DNA from: Ketobacter sp. MCCC 1A13808
Lineage (GTDB): Bacteria > Pseudomonadota > Gammaproteobacteria > Pseudomonadales > Ketobacteraceae
Length of the DNA stretch: 64,000 nt
Direction of reading: 5' to 3'
Assembly: GCF_009746715.1 (NCBI RefSeq)
Contig: NZ_VRKW01000003.1
Span: 62,001-126,000 of the forward strand
The first letter of the stretch is position 1, and every line of letters starts with the position of its first letter. A model generated the notes under the pieces. It made no database searches and was not told the DNA's origin. It saw only the letters and a program-made list of their open reading frames with translations. Positions 18,803 through 27,303 of this stretch are shown in pieces. The translations under genes were made by a program, and so were the position numbers.

Positions 18803-19408
18803 TTAGTTTTTAATCTTGCGTACCATATTAGATGCCAATTCACCGGCTGTATAAGAAATTGATGTGACCTCGAAAGTTTTACTGCGTCCGGCCCATACCA
18901 GTTTTTTCTGTTGGTCTTCGAAATCGAAGATAGAGGTGGTCAGGGTCACGTTGGTCTGGGTGTCGGTGTAGGCTTCACGGGTCATGGTGACGGTATTACC
19001 TGCGCCCCAATATGAGCCCCAATAAGGGTAGTACGGGCCGGTGTAATAGGAGCGCACGGATTCCGGTACGTAGTCCGTTTCCACATCCACAGCGCCCAAA
19101 GACGTAACGATAATATAGTCGTGGGGGTGGCTCGCCAGGTATTTTTCTACCGCCTCCTGGGTGGGGTAGGCATCGCCGATGGCGGTATAACTGGCGGTGG
19201 CTTTAATGCCGTGTTCTGTCAGGGCGGCGATGAATCCGGTTTCGAACAGGAGCCGGTTGGTGGGGTTGGACGCCATGCCCACCACTAAAACGTCTTTCAT
19301 ACTGCTTTTTTTGAATTCGGGTTCCTGCCAGGCATCGGTGATGCTGGTGGTAGAACAGGCTGATAGACAAGTAAGAGCGAAAAAGACGCTGAGTACTCTG
19401 AAGAGCAT
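18803..19408 (-). CDS. DUF4136-like lipoprotein
   Basis: A 201-residue protein with a signal peptide ending in a lipobox (LTCLSAC) followed by STTSITDAWQEPEF. Downstream are VLVVGMASNPTNRLLFETGF and a late LVWAGRSKTFEV segment, a layout seen in small outer-membrane-associated lipoproteins of the DUF4136 type. A Tyr/Gly/Trp-rich patch (SYYTGPYYPYWGSYWGAG) is in the middle. The ATG at 19408 is preferred to two upstream in-frame starts because AGGA is correctly spaced. It begins 21 bases after nothing shared with the sensor gene and is probably transcribed just ahead of it. Function unknown. Confidence 0.75.
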   Translation of the reverse strand: MLFRVLSVFFALTCLSACSTTSITDAWQEPEFKKSSMKDVLVVGMASNPTNRLLFETGFIAALTEHGIKATASYTAIGDAYPTQEAVEKYLASHPHDYIIVTSLGAVDVETDYVPESVRSYYTGPYYPYWGSYWGAGNTVTMTREAYTDTQTNVTLTTSIFDFEDQQKKLVWAGRSKTFEVTSISYTAGELASNMVRKIKN

Positions 19409-19586
19409 ATTTAGGGATCCTGTTGTATTCATGGCTTGTACCAATCGGCTATAGGGCAAATTAATTACAAAATTGTCTGGTTGTTTAACCAATTAATACC
19501 GAACTTGTGAAGAGCGTTCGTTCGCACGACTTCAATTTTCTTGTAATCTATCGGGATAATGACAATAAAAATCGATTAAAGAAACC

Positions 19587-20420
19587 ATGAGCGTACAAAA
19601 GAGCAAGAACCCGACCCGGGGTCTCACTTCTCATTACGAGGGCGCGGTCTATTACCGGCCCCGCAGTATTCTGTTATTGGCGCCGTCGCTGGATATTGGT
19701 CCCAGGGATAAAACCCATAACCGCAAAGCCATTCGTCTGATAATTGGATGCAGCCGGCCGGTGCAAGTGTGTTTTGACAACGCAGAGCGCGCTGAAGGTC
19801 GGGCGGTATTGGTATCGGATAAAGCACAGCTGTGCAACATACGTGGCCTGGACAGCGATGTAGCCCTGGTGGATGTGACGGCTGCAACGCCTGAGTATGC
19901 GCTTCTGTCCGAGTATCTTGGCGACCGGCTCTGCCTGCAGTTGGATCCGCTGCTGTTTGCGGAATTGTTGCCGCGCTTTATCGCCGGCCAGGATGGCAGT
20001 TTGAGTGGCGCTGAAGTTGCCGGGATAATCGCCCGGGCCGCGCACCTGGTTACCGGAGTCAAACCCATGCCCTTGAAGTACGATCCGCGCATTGTAAGGG
20101 CGTTGGAGTTGATCGAACAGCTACCCCTCACCGAGATCGGATTAGCGCGTTTGGCTCGTGTGGTGCATTTGTCCCCTGATCGTTTCCGTCATTTATTTAA
20201 AGAAGTCACCGGTAGCACGGTATCCCAATATGCCCGCCAAACCGCTGTTTGGAGAGCGCTGGAAATTATATCCAGGGGTGCCACCAATACCGCTGCGTCG
20301 CATTTAGTGGGGTTTCATGATGCATCCCATTTTTACCGGGTGTATTCCGATATGTTTGGAGTGAGTTTGTCGGAAAAGAGTAATCCGAGAAAATTTCGCC
20401 GCATCCGCTGCTTCAATTAA
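19587..20420 (+). CDS. AraC-family transcriptional regulator
   Basis: A 277-residue regulator with the two-helix-turn-helix AraC domain at about 170-265: LARLARVVHLSPDRFRHLFKEVTG and the second helix set ending FHDASHFYRVYSDMFGVS. The N-terminal 160 residues do not show a cupin pattern that I recognise, so the effector is unknown. It stands divergent from the lipoprotein gene and ends overlapping the convergent DUF1456 gene by four bases. The target is not evident from context. Confidence 0.85.
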   Translation: MSVQKSKNPTRGLTSHYEGAVYYRPRSILLLAPSLDIGPRDKTHNRKAIRLIIGCSRPVQVCFDNAERAEGRAVLVSDKAQLCNIRGLDSDVALVDVTAATPEYALLSEYLGDRLCLQLDPLLFAELLPRFIAGQDGSLSGAEVAGIIARAAHLVTGVKPMPLKYDPRIVRALELIEQLPLTEIGLARLARVVHLSPDRFRHLFKEVTGSTVSQYARQTAVWRALEIISRGATNTAASHLVGFHDASHFYRVYSDMFGVSLSEKSNPRKFRRIRCFN

Positions 20421-20902
20421 TCGGTGTTGGGTGCGCTGGACTTGACCCGCTCACGTTCCACCAGCCCGCGCAGGAAACCACGTAATAAACCTTCGTCGCA
20501 AGGCTGAAAATTCTTATGGTCCTGACGTCGGAACAGGGCATTAAGTTCCTGCTTGCTCAACTCCACATCCACACTGGCTAAAATCCCTCTCAGATCATCT
20601 TCTTTCAGGTCGAAGGCAATACGCAGTTTTTTCAGAATCAGGTTGTTGTTCAGGGGCAGTTTTAATTCCGCTGGCGGCTGATCCGGTTTCGGACCCCGTC
20701 GATGGACTATTAGGGCTTCCAGAAAGCAAGCTGCAGTCTCATCGTCACATTGGGCAAAGCCGTCTTCGTTGGCGTGCTTTAGGCGCTGTTTCATTTCGTC
20801 CGGGCTGATCGCTCTTCCGCTTTTGGCGTAGATGTCCGCCATGGTGTTTTCGTTGGCGGCCAGCGCCCGGCGCAGGTTTCTCAGTAATTCATTGTTGTTC
20901 AT
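20417..20902 (-). CDS. yehS: DUF1456 family protein (YehS-like)
   Basis: The 161-residue product is two tandem copies of the DUF1456 domain: NNELLRNLRRALAANENTMADIYAKSG... and NNLILKKLRIAFDLKEDDLRGIL..., each about 65 residues, as in E. coli YehS. It is a soluble helical protein with no assigned function. The start at 20902 gives the canonical N-terminus. The tail overlaps the convergent AraC gene by four bases. Confidence 0.9.
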   Translation of the reverse strand: MNNNELLRNLRRALAANENTMADIYAKSGRAISPDEMKQRLKHANEDGFAQCDDETAACFLEALIVHRRGPKPDQPPAELKLPLNNNLILKKLRIAFDLKEDDLRGILASVDVELSKQELNALFRRQDHKNFQPCDEGLLRGFLRGLVERERVKSSAPNTD

Positions 20903-21059
20903 TGAAGGTTCCGTGGTGTGGCGGTGTATTGCGGTCGGTGGGGGCCATTATGACACAATTCCCGCGCCACCGACGGCGCTGGCCAAGGCGATATATTTCG
21001 ATTGTCATGGCACAGAAACAGGCTATGATTGCGCACCGAAAATGAGGGTACGCTGATCA

Positions 21060-21674
21060 ATGGACGCAGTGCAGTTGAGTTCAGTATCCATGGCCGACGA
21101 GCTGGTGGATGCGTTGTTTGTGCATGGCTGGTGGGTGTGCGACGGCTTTTTGAGCGAGCCACTGGTGTCCGGCCTTTTTCAGGATGTAACGTTGGCAGAA
21201 CACGTAAAATTAAAACCGGCCAAGATAGGCCGTGGCAGGATCCAACAGAGTAATGCCTCGATCCGGCGTGATAAAACCCAGTGGCTCAATCCGGACATCC
21301 CGGTGCAGGCGCAGTTTCTCCAGCAGATGGATTATTTGAGGGTGCATTGCAATCGCCACCTGTTTCTGGGCCTGCAGGAATTTGAAGCGCATTATGCAAA
21401 ATACGAAGTGGGTGGATTCTACAAAACCCACGTCGATGCCTTAAAGGGCGCTAGGAACCGGGTTGTGAGTTGCGTTCTTTATCTGAATCAGGGTTGGCAG
21501 CCGGACCAGGGCGGAGAGCTGGTGCTGTACTCAGAAAGGGGCGAGGAAATCACGCGCATTGAGCCAAAATCAAACACGGCGGTGTTTTTCCTGAGTGAAC
21601 AATTCCCCCATGAGGTGTTACCCACCCGACGCCCGCGTTACAGTATTGCGGGCTGGTATCGGGTGCGTCCGTAA
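21060..21674 (+). CDS. 2-oxoglutarate/Fe(II)-dependent oxygenase
   Basis: A 204-residue protein of the prolyl-4-hydroxylase-like superfamily. The iron site reads HVD (in FYKTHVDALKGARNR) and a distal His in SEQFPHEVLPT; the 2-oxoglutarate-binding Arg is in RPRYSIAGWYRV near the end. LYLNQGWQPDQGGELVLY is the usual core strand pair. The enzyme hydroxylates a substrate at the expense of 2-oxoglutarate and oxygen; this subgroup is uncharacterised and could act on a protein. GAGGGT precedes the ATG at 21060. It is probably a single gene, convergent with the LEA-type lipoprotein gene. Confidence 0.88.
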   Translation: MDAVQLSSVSMADELVDALFVHGWWVCDGFLSEPLVSGLFQDVTLAEHVKLKPAKIGRGRIQQSNASIRRDKTQWLNPDIPVQAQFLQQMDYLRVHCNRHLFLGLQEFEAHYAKYEVGGFYKTHVDALKGARNRVVSCVLYLNQGWQPDQGGELVLYSERGEEITRIEPKSNTAVFFLSEQFPHEVLPTRRPRYSIAGWYRVRP

Positions 21675-21682
21675 ACCACAGA

Positions 21683-22546
21683 TTATGGCTTGTAGTGTAT
21701 GGGCAGGCGCAGGTTTTTCAGCGCCGGGTAAGCGCTATCGACTGTCATTTCGGCGTCCACCGAATAATTGGTAAAGTCCGAATTGCGGATGGCGTTCAGT
21801 GCTCCGGTGCCCAGTTTCATTAAGCTGATGCTCACCGGAATACGCACGTTGGTATCCTGTTTTTGTTTCAGTTGAATGCCCTGTTTGATCTCGCCGTTTG
21901 CCAGCGCTTCTCCCGCTAAATTAAACCGATACTGGATGTCTTTCAGATCGACAGCAAAGTTGTTGGGATTATTGATGTTCATGGCGATTTCAAAGTCCAC
22001 TTTGGAAAAGCTCAAATGTTTAATTTTCAGATCGCTGAAGGCGACTTGCGGGATTTGCGGCACGGTAATTTCGCCGGCTTTGGAGGCCGGAATTGAAAAA
22101 GCATTTAAAATGGGGCTATCGAGCCGCATGTCGGCGTCCACCGAATAGCGTAATTTGTTGTCCGCTTTGACTTCTTTGAGTAATCCCACAACATCCGAAA
22201 AGCCCAGGGTCAGGGGGACTTTAATCAGACTGCTTTTGTTGCCGGGTACACTGAACCCTTGCTCCGTGGTGCCCTTCAGCATGGGTTTATCGTTGAATTT
22301 AACATCGTAGGAATAACCGGCCAGTGCCAGCTTGTAGGCATTGGGGTTGCTGACCTTGAGTGTCAGCATCAGATCAACCGCACTCAAATTCACTCCGGTC
22401 ACAGTGATATTGTCCACTTCCACGCCGGGTTTTTTGACAACACTGGAGAGCGCACCGGAGGTTAGGTGCTGACAGCCGCTGATGATTAGCATGAACACGG
22501 TGAGCGCTGCTAACTGCAATCGGTAGACAAACGAAGTACGCTGCAT
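21683..22546 (-). CDS. LEA type 2 (WHy-domain) lipoprotein
   Basis: A 287-residue protein with a lipobox (MLIISGC, Cys25) and two repeats of the LEA-14/WHy fold: VTGVNLSAVDLMLTLKVSNPNAYKLAL...YDVKFN and IKHLSFSKVDFEIAMNINNPNNFAVDLKDIQYRFN. Each copy has the SNPN/NNPN motif typical of desiccation-related LEA2 proteins. It should be anchored in the outer or inner membrane facing the periplasm, perhaps protecting envelope components during water stress. It diverges from the YjbR-like gene. Confidence 0.87.
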   Translation of the reverse strand: MQRTSFVYRLQLAALTVFMLIISGCQHLTSGALSSVVKKPGVEVDNITVTGVNLSAVDLMLTLKVSNPNAYKLALAGYSYDVKFNDKPMLKGTTEQGFSVPGNKSSLIKVPLTLGFSDVVGLLKEVKADNKLRYSVDADMRLDSPILNAFSIPASKAGEITVPQIPQVAFSDLKIKHLSFSKVDFEIAMNINNPNNFAVDLKDIQYRFNLAGEALANGEIKQGIQLKQKQDTNVRIPVSISLMKLGTGALNAIRNSDFTNYSVDAEMTVDSAYPALKNLRLPIHYKP

Positions 22547-22584
22547 GTAAAACCTCTTTTTAGGATAAGGATCGGGAGCTCACA

Positions 22585-22962
22585 ATGAAGGAACAGGCAT
22601 TAAAACGGTATTTATTAAATCTTCCTGAAACGGAGTTGGATTATCCCTTCGGCCCTGATGCGGCAGTGTACAAGATTTTGGGCAAAATGTTTGCACTGTG
22701 CCGCGTTGATCAAGGGCAAATCTGCGTAAACCTGAAATGCGATCCGGTGGAGGCCCGGGAATTACGGGATGTATTCGAAGCGGTGATGCCGGGATATCAC
22801 ATGAATAAAACCCATTGGAATACGGTCCGGTTGGATGGAACGTTACCGCCGGGCGAGATTCAACGCCAGATTGATAATTCCTATAATCTGGTGGTTAAAG
22901 GCTTGAACAAAGCCCAGCGCCAGGGCTTGAAACTGCGCCATGCGGCGTTTTTTAGCAGCTAA
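22585..22962 (+). CDS. MmcQ/YjbR family DNA-binding protein
   Basis: A 125-residue protein covering the complete MmcQ/YjbR domain: LPETELDYPFGPDAAVYKILGKMFAL at the start, CVNLKCDPVEARELR, then GYHMNKTHWNTVRLDG. The fold resembles a double-stranded DNA-binding module, though the biological role is unclear. The ATG at 22585 follows AAGGA-like sequence 20 bases after a divergent promoter. Its stop overlaps the convergent MFS gene by four bases. Confidence 0.88.
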   Translation: MKEQALKRYLLNLPETELDYPFGPDAAVYKILGKMFALCRVDQGQICVNLKCDPVEARELRDVFEAVMPGYHMNKTHWNTVRLDGTLPPGEIQRQIDNSYNLVVKGLNKAQRQGLKLRHAAFFSS

Positions 22963-24533
22963 TGGGCTGCGCCACCGTCATGTGCTTCCGGCTTGCGCAG
23001 GAATAACATAAGCGGTACAGCGCATAAATAAATGACGCCTAACGCGATGAACATATCGTTAAAGGACAGGACATTGGCCTCGGTAGCCACCCTGCTGGCC
23101 AATTGTTTTACTGCCAGGACATAGGGGTCGGATACCATGCCTTCGAATTGGTGTTGTAGTTGAAACAACTGCGAAGATACCGCATCTCGGGTTTCGTTAA
23201 CGGCCGGAATCAGTTGGTTCCAGTGATAATCAAAGCGGATGTCGCGCACGGTGTCCATTGCCGCCAGCGCCACCGCGCCCCCCAGATTCCGCATCAGGTT
23301 GAAGAGACCGGCAGCGTTGCCCAACTGCGCATCGGTGAGGGTGCCCATGGCTATCCGTGCAGCAGTGAAGATACAGATCAGTAAACCGATGCCACGCACA
23401 ATCTGTGGCCAGAGAAATTGATAAAACCCGGAGTCCGCCGTCAGATTGGCGTTCATCAACGAACCGGTACCGACCATTAACAATCCGAAAGTGAGCATAT
23501 AACGTATATCCACTTTGTCGGATAAACGCCCGGCGATAGGCGCCGTTATGAACATGGATAGGCCGGTTACAAACATGATTTGTCCGATCTGCAAGCTGTT
23601 CAGGTGACGCACGCCACCCAGAAATAACGGCATCAGATACACCAGACCGAACAGGGCGACACCGACGACGAACCCGAGTATCGAACCCACTGCGAAATTA
23701 CGATTGCGGAATACCCGTAAATCCACGATCGGCATATCCACGGAAAATGCCCGCCAGAAAAACAGCACCGCACTGGTAATACTGATCAGCGTTAGCCCCG
23801 CGATGTGATGGCTGGCAAACCAGTCGTCACCCGGCCCTTCTTCCAGGATGTATTCCAGGGGCCCCAGGAATCCGATCAGAAAGAACAGGCCAAGAAAATC
23901 GATTTTCTTAAACAGGGAGAAATCTGGTTTATCCATATCCAGATAAAACCACACCCCCGCGGCGGCTATTAGGCCGGGAATCACGTTCATCAGAAACAGC
24001 CAATGCCAGCTGGTGGCCTGGGTAATGTAGCCCCCCAGTGTGGGGCCGATGGAGGGGGCGGTGGTGGCGATCATACCGATCAGCGCCTGTACGATGCCCA
24101 TGACCCGGGTCGGAAACAGGCTGAAGCTCATGGCATACACGATGGGTATCATGGCACCGCCCACAAAGCCCTGAATGGCTCGCAACACAATCAGCTGTTC
24201 AATGGTCTGGGCCAGGGCGCAACCGATACTGGCAGCGGTAAATGACAGACAGGAAATCACAAAGGTGTAGCGCGTGGATAACCAGCGCGTAAGCAGCCCC
24301 GATAAGGGAATCATGATGACTTCGGCAATCAGATAGGCCGTTTGCACCCAGGAAATTTCGTCTGGTGTGGCGGAGACCCCGGCCTGAATCTCATTCAGCG
24401 AACTGGCTACGATCTGGATATCCAAAATAGCCATAAACATACCCAGCAGGCCCGCCACGAAGCCGATGCGCTGGCGTATCGAAGGCATGGGCCGATCCTG
24501 GGGCAGAACGGCAGTAGCTGGGGTGGTGGCCAC
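22959..24533 (-). CDS. emrB: EmrB-type MFS efflux transporter (DHA2)
   Basis: A 524-residue inner-membrane protein with 14 predicted helices. DIQIVASSLNEIQAGVSATPDEISWVQTAYLIAEV is the DHA2 helix-1/2 signature, and GMIATTAPSIGPTLGGYI is motif C of antiporters. It should form the inner-membrane part of a tripartite drug/proton efflux system with the HlyD-type protein encoded three bases upstream and an outer-membrane channel not in the window. The start is a GTG at 24533. Substrates cannot be read from sequence; the symbol reflects family only. Confidence 0.9.
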   Translation of the reverse strand: MATTPATAVLPQDRPMPSIRQRIGFVAGLLGMFMAILDIQIVASSLNEIQAGVSATPDEISWVQTAYLIAEVIMIPLSGLLTRWLSTRYTFVISCLSFTAASIGCALAQTIEQLIVLRAIQGFVGGAMIPIVYAMSFSLFPTRVMGIVQALIGMIATTAPSIGPTLGGYITQATSWHWLFLMNVIPGLIAAAGVWFYLDMDKPDFSLFKKIDFLGLFFLIGFLGPLEYILEEGPGDDWFASHHIAGLTLISITSAVLFFWRAFSVDMPIVDLRVFRNRNFAVGSILGFVVGVALFGLVYLMPLFLGGVRHLNSLQIGQIMFVTGLSMFITAPIAGRLSDKVDIRYMLTFGLLMVGTGSLMNANLTADSGFYQFLWPQIVRGIGLLICIFTAARIAMGTLTDAQLGNAAGLFNLMRNLGGAVALAAMDTVRDIRFDYHWNQLIPAVNETRDAVSSQLFQLQHQFEGMVSDPYVLAVKQLASRVATEANVLSFNDMFIALGVIYLCAVPLMLFLRKPEAHDGGAAH

Positions 24534-24536
24534 CGG

Positions 24537-25658
24537 TTAGCGGCCCGCAATATCGGTGTTGCTAAGGCCGCTAGGGTCCGGGTCCCGCGTCTGGTTCAGT
24601 TGCAGATAAGAAACCTGTTGCTGAAAATGCTCGGTGTCGACAGAGGGCACCACCGACAGGCCTGGGCGCAACCGGGGCAGCATTTCAGCTGGGCCGGTAA
24701 CGCGGATTCGCACCGGCACCCGTTGTACTATTTTATTGAAATTACCCGTGGCGTTGTCCTGCGGCAACAGGCTGAATTCAGAACCGGTGGCCGGGGAGAT
24801 GGACTCCACCAAGCCGGTAAATGTCGTGTCCGGCAAAGCATCCACACTCAGCTCGACCCGTTGATCGATACTCATGTGGCCAATCTGCGTCTCTTTGAAG
24901 TTGGCAATCACATACACCTCAGGCAACGGAACCAGGTACATCAGCGTCATATTGGGTAGCACGGCGGTGCCCTGGCGCGCGCCCAGATTACCGATCACAC
25001 CATCTCGGTCCGCGATTAATTTGGTTTTAGCCAACTGGTTGCGGGCCAGATCCAGCCCGGCTTGTGCAGCAGTAATGCTGGCTTCTGCGCTGTCCCGTTT
25101 GGCTTCGTATACCGCCACCATTTGTTTCTCTGCCGCTAAACTTGCCCGCGCCTGCTCCAGGTGCGCTTTTGCCACTTCAGCATCCGCTTCGGTGTTTTGT
25201 AATAGCTGTTGTGATCCGTAGGATTGCTTGGCCAGGGTTTGCGCCCGATCCCTTTCCAGTTCTGCGCGATGTAATTCCGCTTTGGAGGCTTCGATCGATG
25301 CTTTGGTTTCGTCGAGTTTTTTATCCTGTAATTTGATTTGCTGCTGAATATCCAACAACGCCGAGCGGGCAACCAAGAGCTGGGCTTGCGCTTCCGCGAC
25401 ACCGGCAATGTAATCGGTAGGATCAATCTGGAGTAGCAGATCACCCTTTTTAACCTGTTGATTTTCTTTAACTGCGACGGTTTTTATCAGTCCGGTGATC
25501 TCGGCCCGGAGGGGCACTGAATCGGCCTGAATATAGGCGTTATCGGTGGATTCTATAAAGCGGCCTTTGTTATACCAATGCATCGCTTTGGAGCCGGCAA
25601 ACCCCACTGCGACCAGAACAACCAAGCCTAAAACCATTTTTTTGGGAGCGGGGGACAT
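24537..25658 (-). CDS. emrA: EmrA-type periplasmic adaptor (HlyD family)
   Basis: A 373-residue membrane-fusion protein: one N-terminal membrane helix (MVLGLVVLVAVGFAGSKA), a split lipoyl domain (ADSVPLRAEITGLIKTVAVKENQQVKKGDLLLQIDP and LIADRDGVIGNLGARQGT), a long Gln/Ala-rich coiled coil at about 85-200, and a beta-barrel with VPLPEVYVIANFKETQI. It bridges EmrB and the outer-membrane channel in the periplasm. It is first in the operon, ahead of emrB, and diverges from the tetR gene across two operator-like repeats. Confidence 0.92.
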   Translation of the reverse strand: MSPAPKKMVLGLVVLVAVGFAGSKAMHWYNKGRFIESTDNAYIQADSVPLRAEITGLIKTVAVKENQQVKKGDLLLQIDPTDYIAGVAEAQAQLLVARSALLDIQQQIKLQDKKLDETKASIEASKAELHRAELERDRAQTLAKQSYGSQQLLQNTEADAEVAKAHLEQARASLAAEKQMVAVYEAKRDSAEASITAAQAGLDLARNQLAKTKLIADRDGVIGNLGARQGTAVLPNMTLMYLVPLPEVYVIANFKETQIGHMSIDQRVELSVDALPDTTFTGLVESISPATGSEFSLLPQDNATGNFNKIVQRVPVRIRVTGPAEMLPRLRPGLSVVPSVDTEHFQQQVSYLQLNQTRDPDPSGLSNTDIAGR

Positions 25659-25735
25659 AGCGTTAATCCGTTGTTAATGAAGCAATTAATCGTATTAATA
25701 GAGGGTAATCTTCGGTTTTTGGAGTAAATTCTGTA

Positions 25736-25753
25736 GTGTAACCAACATTACGC
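25736..25753. promoter_or_regulatory. Candidate TetR operator, distal copy
   Basis: GTGTAAC-CAAC-ATTACGC differs at two positions from the perfect repeat 25 bases away (GTGTAAT-4-ATTACAC). Both lie in the emrA-tetR divergent region, the usual site of TetR-type repression. Confidence 0.65.
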
Positions 25754-25760
25754 TCTTTAT

Positions 25761-25778
25761 GTGTAATGAAGATTACAC
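25761..25778. promoter_or_regulatory. Candidate TetR operator, perfect copy
   Basis: GTGTAAT-GAAG-ATTACAC is a perfect inverted repeat with 7-base arms and a 4-base spacer. Its centre is 25 bases, about 2.4 helix turns, from the second copy. A potential upstream ATG of the regulator lies inside this repeat, one reason to place the true start farther down. Confidence 0.72.
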
Positions 25779-25918
25779 TACAATTCAGCGCTGTCAATAG
25801 TCAGGTTTGCCAGCCACTTTCGTCAGCCCTACGTTCGGCTCCCAGGTATGGAGCCCGTGGGTTTGGTTATGAGAACGCGGCTGTTACAATCGGACCACCC
25901 CAAGAGGACATATGGCAG

Positions 25919-26629
25919 ATGAATCCAGAGCAATCCAACCCAGAGCAATCCAACCCGGACCAGCCATCTTCCAGCAATAGGAGCGAAGAAGTTAACCCGA
26001 TCGGAGTCGCTGAAGAGGGGTATGCGCCCCGCGAGCGAGGCCTGGTGCGCCGTGATCTGTTTCTGGATGCAGCCAGTGATTTATTTTCCCGTTGCGGCTA
26101 CGAAGCCGCGAGCCTGCAGGAAGTGGTGTCCCGTGCTGGAGGCTCCATGGCGACGCTGTATCGCCTGTTCGGAAACAAAGAGGGCTTGTTTCAGGCGGTC
26201 ATTGAGCGTAAATCCAGTAATTTGCTGGAGGTGCTTAACCTGCCCAATATCAAAGGCGAAGATCCTCACAACGTGCTGTTTAACGTGGGCCTGAATTTTC
26301 TCAATATGGTGCTGTCCGACGAAGCGCTGTCCTTGCACCGCATCCTGATCGCGGAGTCCGGGCGTAATCCCCGGCTAAGGGAAATTTTTATGGCCGTAGC
26401 GCCAGAGCGGAGTCAGCGTGTATTGGGGGATTACCTGCAGGCTCTGGTAACCGAAGGCAAACTGGACATAGACGACTGCTATCTGGCGGCGATCCAGTTT
26501 ATTAATATGGTAAAAGGAAATTACCATATGCGGCGGCTGCTGGGCGAAGAGGTGGTGGTGAGCGACGCTGTGCGGCGCCGGGAAGTGACTCAAGCGGTTA
26601 ATGTGTTTCTTGAAGGCACCCTGGTCTAA
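25919..26629 (+). CDS. TetR/AcrR-family regulator of the efflux operon
   Basis: From the ATG at 25919 the product is 236 residues: a Pro/Ser/Asn-rich tail of about 40 residues, then the TetR helix-turn-helix (LFLDAASDLFSRCGYEAASLQEVVSRAGGSMATLYRLFGNKEGLF) and a ligand domain of the AefR type. It probably represses emrAB until an effector binds. Upstream in-frame starts exist (25766) but that one lies inside an operator. An ATG at 25912 with an ideal AGAGGA site is in another frame and stops after 22 codons. The tail contains a 15-base tandem duplication (EQSNP twice). Confidence 0.85.
   Translation: MNPEQSNPEQSNPDQPSSSNRSEEVNPIGVAEEGYAPRERGLVRRDLFLDAASDLFSRCGYEAASLQEVVSRAGGSMATLYRLFGNKEGLFQAVIERKSSNLLEVLNLPNIKGEDPHNVLFNVGLNFLNMVLSDEALSLHRILIAESGRNPRLREIFMAVAPERSQRVLGDYLQALVTEGKLDIDDCYLAAIQFINMVKGNYHMRRLLGEEVVVSDAVRRREVTQAVNVFLEGTLV
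25925..25954 (+). repeat. 15-base tandem duplication in the tetR N-terminus
   Basis: CCAGAGCAATCCAAC occurs twice in direct succession (25925-25939, 25940-25954). Being 15 bases long it keeps the frame and repeats five residues in the disordered tail. Confidence 0.9.
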
Positions 26630-26658
26630 GCTCCATTTACCATTGCGGAACCGGAGGT

Positions 26659-27300
26659 TTATGCATTCATCGCCAGAAACAACTCTGCGGTCGCCAATGC
26701 ATCACCCAGAGCGTCATGCAGCGGCACGGTTGGCAGGCCATAGCGTTGCCGGCATTGATGCAGCCGTAAGTCTCCCGCCTCGATTACTTTATTTCGGCGA
26801 GTGAGTTTTTTGCGTTCCAATTGCAGGGTGTCCAGCACCGGCAGCAACAACGGTGCGCCCCACTCCTCCACTAAAAACCGGTTGATAAAACCCATATCCA
26901 GTTGGGCATTATGAAATACCAGTACGCTATTGCGTGCGGCTTTTAATAGCGTTTGCATGGCGGATTGAATCGGCGCTCCTTGTTGCAGATCCGTATCGGT
27001 GAGTCGATGAAACACCGCGCTCTGCCCTACTTCGTGTTTCAGTCGAAGATGAAAATGAACGGATTGGGGTAATTGTATGGCGCCCTGCTCTATGACGACC
27101 CAGGCGATACTGGCGATTTCGCCTGTCATCGGATTCAGGTCCGTTGTTTCCAGATCGACGACTAGAAAGCGGGTATGGTTAAACGGGCTCGTCGACAGCG
27201 GGTCGCGCAGAATATTGACCAGATCCGGTTGCTGTGCGCGGTTGATCCAGCGCCGATGCTGAATCCGCAGCCAGAGCCTATTCAGATGGGAAGTGCTCAC
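26659..27300 (-). CDS. DnaQ-like 3'-5' exonuclease
   Basis: A 213-residue DEDDh exonuclease: ExoI VVDLETTDLNPMTGEIASIAW (Asp and Glu ligands), ExoII VFHNAQLDMGFINRFL, ExoIII PLHDALGDALATAELF with the catalytic His. It resembles the stand-alone epsilon-like exonucleases usually encoded next to DUF294 proteins. The next upstream gene on the same strand ends three bases before it, so the two form an operon. The nucleic acid or nucleotide substrate is not known. Confidence 0.9.
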   Translation of the reverse strand: MSTSHLNRLWLRIQHRRWINRAQQPDLVNILRDPLSTSPFNHTRFLVVDLETTDLNPMTGEIASIAWVVIEQGAIQLPQSVHFHLRLKHEVGQSAVFHRLTDTDLQQGAPIQSAMQTLLKAARNSVLVFHNAQLDMGFINRFLVEEWGAPLLLPVLDTLQLERKKLTRRNKVIEAGDLRLHQCRQRYGLPTVPLHDALGDALATAELFLAMNA

Positions 27301-27303
27301 AAA

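Noticed and set aside
25766-25918. A 51-residue N-terminal extension of the TetR protein
   Set aside because: Its ATG lies inside the perfect operator repeat and the encoded sequence is non-helical and unlike the family.
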